Position numbers and translations under genes: made by a program. DNA of 64,000 nucleotides. It comes from Usitatibacter rugosus. Its GTDB lineage: Bacteria > Pseudomonadota > Gammaproteobacteria > Burkholderiales > Usitatibacteraceae. The stretch spans positions 4,185,419 through 4,249,418 of the forward strand of contig NZ_CP053069.1 of NCBI RefSeq assembly GCF_013003965.1, read 5' to 3'. A model generated the notes under the pieces. That model made no database searches. It was not told the origin of the DNA and saw only the letters and a list, made by a program, of their open reading frames with translations. Shown piece by piece: positions 60,822 through 64,000 of the stretch; the first letter of the stretch is position 1; every line of letters begins with the position of its first letter.

Positions 60822-61784
60822 ATGAACAAGATCGGCAGGGTGCTCTCGCTCGTCCTCGTGCTTTTCAGCGGCCTCGCCGCCGCGCAGTACCCCACCCGCA
60901 ACATCACGCTGCTCGTCCCCTTCCCGCCCGGCGGATCCACCGATGCCGTGGCGCGGATCATGGCCGAACGGATGCGCGTGACGCTGGGGCAGACCGTCGT
61001 CGTGGAGAACGTCGGCGGCGCGGGTGGCTCGATCGCGGTGGGACGACTCGCCCGCTCGGCGCCCGATGGCTACACGATCGATATCGGCCAGTGGGACACG
61101 CACGTCGCGAATGCCGTCGTGTTCCCCGGGACCTACGACCTGCAGAAGGATTTCGAGCCGATCGGGCTGCTGTCGATCAATCCGCAGCTTCTGCTCGGCC
61201 GGAAAGGCCTTCCCGCAGATGACCTCAAGAGCCTCGTCGCCTGGATGAAGGCCAATCCCGGCAAGGCGACGCTCGCGAACCAGAACGCCGCCGCGCAGAC
61301 CACGGGTGTGCTGCTTCAGCAGTTGACCGGGGCCACGATGCTCTTCGTGCCGTACAAGGGTGCGGGACCGGCGATGCAGGACATCCTCGGGGGCAACATC
61401 GACCTCCTCGTGGTGCAGGCCGCCGCGGCGCTGCCCCAGGTGCGCGCGGGGACGATCAAAGCGTATGCAAATATGTCGCCGGCGCGTTCCGACGTCGTGC
61501 CCGGCATTCCCACCGCGGACGAAGCGGGCGTGAAAGGCCTTTACGTCTCCGGCTGGTTCGGCTTCTTCGCGCCGAAGGGAACACCGAAGGACGTGATCGC
61601 GAAGCTCAATGCGGCGATGACGGCTGCACTGGCGGAGCCCTCGGTGAAGGCGCGCTTCGCCGATCTCGGCCTCGACATGGCGACCAGGGAACAGCAGACG
61701 CCCGAAGGTCTCGCCGCGTTCCACAAGGCAGAGATGGACAAGTGGGTGCCCATCATCAAGGCCGCCGGCATCAAGGCTGAGTAA
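60822..61784 (+). CDS. Bug-type tripartite tricarboxylate receptor
   Basis: A 320-residue TctC/Bug receptor with a signal peptide cleaved near A-A-A-Q (residue 21) and the mature opening Y-P-T-R-N-I-T-L-L-V-P-F-P-P-G-G-S-T-D. A GGAGGAG-type ribosome site precedes the ATG. It is the seventh receptor of this kind in the window and is divergent to the oxidoreductase/Bug pair. Three repeat copies follow its stop. Confidence 0.93.
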   Translation: MNKIGRVLSLVLVLFSGLAAAQYPTRNITLLVPFPPGGSTDAVARIMAERMRVTLGQTVVVENVGGAGGSIAVGRLARSAPDGYTIDIGQWDTHVANAVVFPGTYDLQKDFEPIGLLSINPQLLLGRKGLPADDLKSLVAWMKANPGKATLANQNAAAQTTGVLLQQLTGATMLFVPYKGAGPAMQDILGGNIDLLVVQAAAALPQVRAGTIKAYANMSPARSDVVPGIPTADEAGVKGLYVSGWFGFFAPKGTPKDVIAKLNAAMTAALAEPSVKARFADLGLDMATREQQTPEGLAAFHKAEMDKWVPIIKAAGIKAE

Positions 61785-61788
61785 GGAC

Positions 61789-61889
61789 GAATAAAGGGGT
61801 CAGACCCCTTTATTCATGCCTTACCGAATAAAGGGGTCAGACCCCTTTATTCATGCCTTACCGAATAAAGGGGTCTGACCCCTTTATTC
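61789..61889. repeat. Three-copy tandem array of the GGGGTC palindrome
   Basis: Copies lie at 61789-61815, 61826-61852 and 61863-61889, a period of 37 bases, with an identical 10-base spacer ATGCCTTACC between them. Each copy is GAATAAAGGGGTC, one base, GACCCCTTTATTC; the centre is A in the first two and T in the third. Each is a perfect hairpin. Confidence 0.92.
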
Positions 61890-61905
61890 GTCCACACAAA
61901 TTCAT

Positions 61906-61917
61906 ACACTCGAGTGT
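61906..61917. promoter_or_regulatory. Short palindrome upstream of the exported hydrolase gene
   Basis: ACACTCGAGTGT is a perfect 12-base inverted repeat about 40 bases before the ATG at 61956. It may be an operator; nothing in the neighbourhood identifies the regulator. Confidence 0.3.
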
Positions 61918-61955
61918 TTTGAGTGGATGAAGCTGCATGCTAGAAAGGACGGGCC

Positions 61956-62948
61956 ATGAGACCGCTCGTCCCTGCCATTGCCTTTGCCGCGCTGTGCGCC
62001 ACGGCCGTACTGCTGATCGACAACGGCGAGGCGTTCGCAGCCGACGGATACGATCCGCTCGCCATATCTTCCAGGGCGAAGGTCCGAACGGTCGATCTCG
62101 CCGTGCCGGGCGAGAAACGCCAGGTGCCCCTGCGAGTTTTCCTCCCCGCGGGAACAGCTCCGGCGCCGGTCGTGCTCTTCAGCCACGGCCTCGGCGGCTC
62201 GCGCGAGGGCAACGCATTCATGGGCGAGCACTGGGCGAAGCGCGGTTACGTCGCCGTATTCCTCCAGCACCCCGGCAGCGATGCGTCCGTGTGGCAGGGC
62301 GTGCCGCCGGCGGAGCGCATGAAGGCGATGCGCAATGCGGCGACCTTCAACAACCTCCTGCTGCGCGAGAAGGACGTGCGCGCCACGCTCGACCAGCTCG
62401 AGCGTTGGAACACCGACACCGCATCGCCGTTGCGTGGCCGCCTCGACCTCGCGCACGTCGGCATGTCGGGCCATTCGTTCGGGGCGATCACGACGCAGGC
62501 GGTGTCGGGCCAATCCATGTCGCTCGGCAGGGGTCCGGACGCTCGTATCAAAGCAGCGGTCATGTTCAGCCCCAGCGGTCCACGGCGGGGCGACGCAAAG
62601 CGCTCGTTCGGCGCCGTCGGCATTCCATGGATGTTGATGACGGGCACGTTGGACACGGCGCCCATTGGCTTCATCGACCTCGCATCGCGCCTCGAAGTCT
62701 TCCCCGCGCTTCCGCCCGGCAGCAAGTACGAGGTGGTGCTGAACCTCGCCGAGCATTCCGCCTTCACGGACCGCGCACTCCCCGGCGATCGCGAGACGCG
62801 CAACCCCAACCATCACCGCGCGATCCTCGCCCTCAGCACCGCGTTCTGGGATGCGTACTTGCGCGACGACGCAAATGCGCGTGAGTGGCTCGACGGATCC
62901 GAGGCAAAGTCGGTGCTCGAGCCCGCGGACCAGTGGCAGAAAAAGTAG
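61956..62948 (+). CDS. Exported alpha/beta hydrolase, dienelactone-hydrolase-like
   Basis: A 330-residue alpha/beta hydrolase with an N-terminal hydrophobic signal (cleaved near A-F-A, residue 28). The oxyanion region is F-S-H-G-L-G-G-S-R and the nucleophile elbow G-H-S-F-G-A near residues 171-176; a His near the C-terminus (L-A-E-H-S-A-F) completes the triad. Related proteins hydrolyse esters or platelet-activating-factor-like substrates. The start at 61956 follows a GAAAGGA site. Confidence 0.85.
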   Translation: MRPLVPAIAFAALCATAVLLIDNGEAFAADGYDPLAISSRAKVRTVDLAVPGEKRQVPLRVFLPAGTAPAPVVLFSHGLGGSREGNAFMGEHWAKRGYVAVFLQHPGSDASVWQGVPPAERMKAMRNAATFNNLLLREKDVRATLDQLERWNTDTASPLRGRLDLAHVGMSGHSFGAITTQAVSGQSMSLGRGPDARIKAAVMFSPSGPRRGDAKRSFGAVGIPWMLMTGTLDTAPIGFIDLASRLEVFPALPPGSKYEVVLNLAEHSAFTDRALPGDRETRNPNHHRAILALSTAFWDAYLRDDANAREWLDGSEAKSVLEPADQWQKK

Positions 62949-62959
62949 CTGACCCTAAT

Positions 62960-62974
62960 TGGGGTCTGACCCCA
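62960..62974. repeat. TGGGGTCTGACCCCA palindrome
   Basis: A perfect 7-1-7 core of the GGGGTC family between the convergent hydrolase and TPR-protein genes, flanked by TAAT and TTTT. The four to five T residues after it make it the most terminator-like copy in the window. Confidence 0.8.
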
Positions 62975-62985
62975 TTTTTGCGGGT

Positions 62986-63633
62986 CTAGACGACCTGCTC
63001 GCTCTTTCCGATCTGGCGCTCCAGGGCCTCGACGGAGTTCTTCAGTCCCTCGAGGTTCGGGTTGATCGCGAGCGCACGGCGGCCATAGCGGATCGCGCGC
63101 TCGTACTCCTCCATCTCCAGGTAGATCTGGAAATATCCCGATAGCGCACCGAAGTGATAGGGGTTTCGCTTCATCACCTCATCGCAATCGGCGAGTGACT
63201 TCTCGTACTCCTCCATGAGGAAGTACACGGTGGCGCGCTTGTTCCAGGCCTCGGCAAAGGCGGGCTTCATCTTGATGATGCGCGTGAAGGTCTCGACAGC
63301 ACCCTCGCCATCGCCGGCCGACATCTGGGCCATGCCCTTCGCGTAGAGCGCGTCAACCTTCGCATCGCCCGAGCGTGCCCAGATCTTCCACAGCGCTTCC
63401 TCGGCGTGGGTGCGGGCCTGCTCGTCGGGGTCGCGGAGCTCGTCCACGAGCGCCTTCGCATCCGCCATCACGCCCACGTCGCCGAGGCGGGCGATGGCCT
63501 CGCGGCGCTTGCCGGCGTCCGAATCGGCCAGCCGTTTCAGCGCCTGCGGGCGGGTCATCTGCGGTTCGGCGGCGAGCGCCGGCGCGAGGGCCGTGATCGC
63601 CGCCACCAGGAAGGAAGCGAGGGCGGTCTTCAT
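62986..63633 (-). CDS. Exported HEAT/TPR-repeat protein
   Basis: A 215-residue protein with a signal peptide (cleaved after A-L-A-A near residue 22). It has a HEAT-like pair around 30-85 (A-L-K-R-L-A-D-S-D and A-L-V-D-E-L-R-D-P-D) and three TPR-like units near 95-200 (A-F-A-E-A-W-N-K-R-A, N-P-Y-H-F-G-A-L, N-P-N-L-E-G-L). It probably serves as a periplasmic protein-interaction scaffold. It is divergent from the potassium channel gene. Confidence 0.8.
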   Translation of the reverse strand: MKTALASFLVAAITALAPALAAEPQMTRPQALKRLADSDAGKRREAIARLGDVGVMADAKALVDELRDPDEQARTHAEEALWKIWARSGDAKVDALYAKGMAQMSAGDGEGAVETFTRIIKMKPAFAEAWNKRATVYFLMEEYEKSLADCDEVMKRNPYHFGALSGYFQIYLEMEEYERAIRYGRRALAINPNLEGLKNSVEALERQIGKSEQVV

Positions 63634-63663
63634 GGCCTTCACTCTACGCTTACAATCCGGACC

Positions 63664-64000
63664 ATGCGACGCGCCCAGGCTTCCCAGTACATGCGCCTCC
63701 TCTACGTGCGCGAGGTGTCCACGGGACGGCGCCTTGCGGGACGCGTGGCGCTGATCGTCATCGGGATTGTCGCGGCCGTCGTCGTGTTCTGGCTCGAGCG
63801 GCACAACCTCCACGACGCGAACGGCAAGGGGCCGCTCGGCTTCGCCGACGTCCTCTACTTCACGATGGTGACGATCACCACGGTCGGCTACGGCGACATC
63901 GTTCCCGTCGGCGACCAGGCGCGGCTCGTGGACGCGCTGGTGATCACGCCGATCCGCATCTTCATCTGGCTCATGTTCATCGGGACGGCGTATGAATTCT
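63664..64000 (+). CDS. Potassium channel protein, N-terminal part
   Basis: The first 112 residues of an ion channel, cut off by the window end. A helix near residues 21-40, a pore region with the selectivity filter T-T-V-G-Y-G-D at about 74-80 and a second helix near 94-110 are visible. A TrkA-N regulatory domain is likely beyond the edge. The ATG at 63664 is the first in-frame start after the divergent TPR gene. Confidence 0.85.
   Translation, partial: MRRAQASQYMRLLYVREVSTGRRLAGRVALIVIGIVAAVVVFWLERHNLHDANGKGPLGFADVLYFTMVTITTVGYGDIVPVGDQARLVDALVITPIRIFIWLMFIGTAYEF

Noticed and set aside
61789-61889. Three regular repeats taken as a CRISPR array
   Set aside because: The spacers are only 10 bases and identical, the repeat is a perfect palindrome found all over the window, and no cas gene is present.

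Overview
The window is high-GC DNA (about two thirds GC by eye) from what is most likely a betaproteobacterium of the Burkholderiales type. The pointers are seven Bug-type (TctC) tricarboxylate receptors, an IPTL-CTERM exported protein, a YqjD/YqjE/YqjK-like set, and many LysR and AraC regulators. No rRNA, tRNA, CRISPR array, prophage or transposase gene was recognised. Genus cannot be decided from this sequence alone.

Layout. 1-7720: a tight operon of membrane and MoxR-type genes (BPSS1780-like, RDD, SpoIIM-like, DUF4129, DUF4350, MoxR ATPase, DUF58), most joined by short stop/start overlaps. 7720-12080: small hydrolase, AraC regulator, VOC and YciI proteins, and a patatin-like lipoprotein. 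12049-29525: a large carboxylate-catabolism island. On the minus strand, downstream of a LysR gene, lie a Bug receptor, an isocitrate-lyase/PEP-mutase family lyase, LeuC/LeuD-type hydro-lyase subunits and a 4-oxalocrotonate-type tautomerase. Divergently on the plus strand, eleven genes run together: four MmgE/PrpD paralogues, two lactonase-like metallo-beta-lactamase-fold hydrolases, three Bug receptors, an NAD-dependent epimerase and an SDR dehydrogenase. Together they contain counterparts of the dehydrate, rehydrate and cleave steps of the methylcitrate route or of 2,3-dimethylmalate metabolism, but no citrate synthase and no TctA/TctB permease.

29533-33552: an island of visibly lower GC with four minus-strand genes: a DndC-like sulfurtransferase, a four-helix membrane protein, a HEPN-domain protein and a helical protein of unknown family. 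This looks like an uncharacterised conflict or defence module. 33870-41252: LysR regulator, small unknown protein, a membrane-anchored legumain-like (C13) peptidase, a class C beta-lactamase-fold hydrolase, an IPTL-CTERM surface protein and a lipoprotein. 41297-48034: hydrolases, OsmC, LysR, Bug plus a DadA-like oxidoreductase, and a DoxX-like protein. 48101-51762: a beta-propeller sensor kinase with its LuxR-type response regulator. 51749-58729: AraC regulator, hydrolases, a degenerate EF-hand protein, YqjD/YqjE/YqjK-like genes, a glycerophosphodiester phosphodiesterase, two GNAT acetyltransferases and a flavin reductase. 58833-64000: two further Bug receptors, a quinone oxidoreductase, a hydrolase, a TPR protein and a truncated potassium channel.

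Two families of short palindromic repeats are scattered through the window. One is built on GGGGTCAGACCCC (or GGGGTCTGACCCC), usually inside AATAAA...TTTATT. The other is built on TTCCCGCGAAGGCGGGAA. They sit between genes, supply stop codons, form a three-copy tandem array, and in two cases are translated in frame inside genes.
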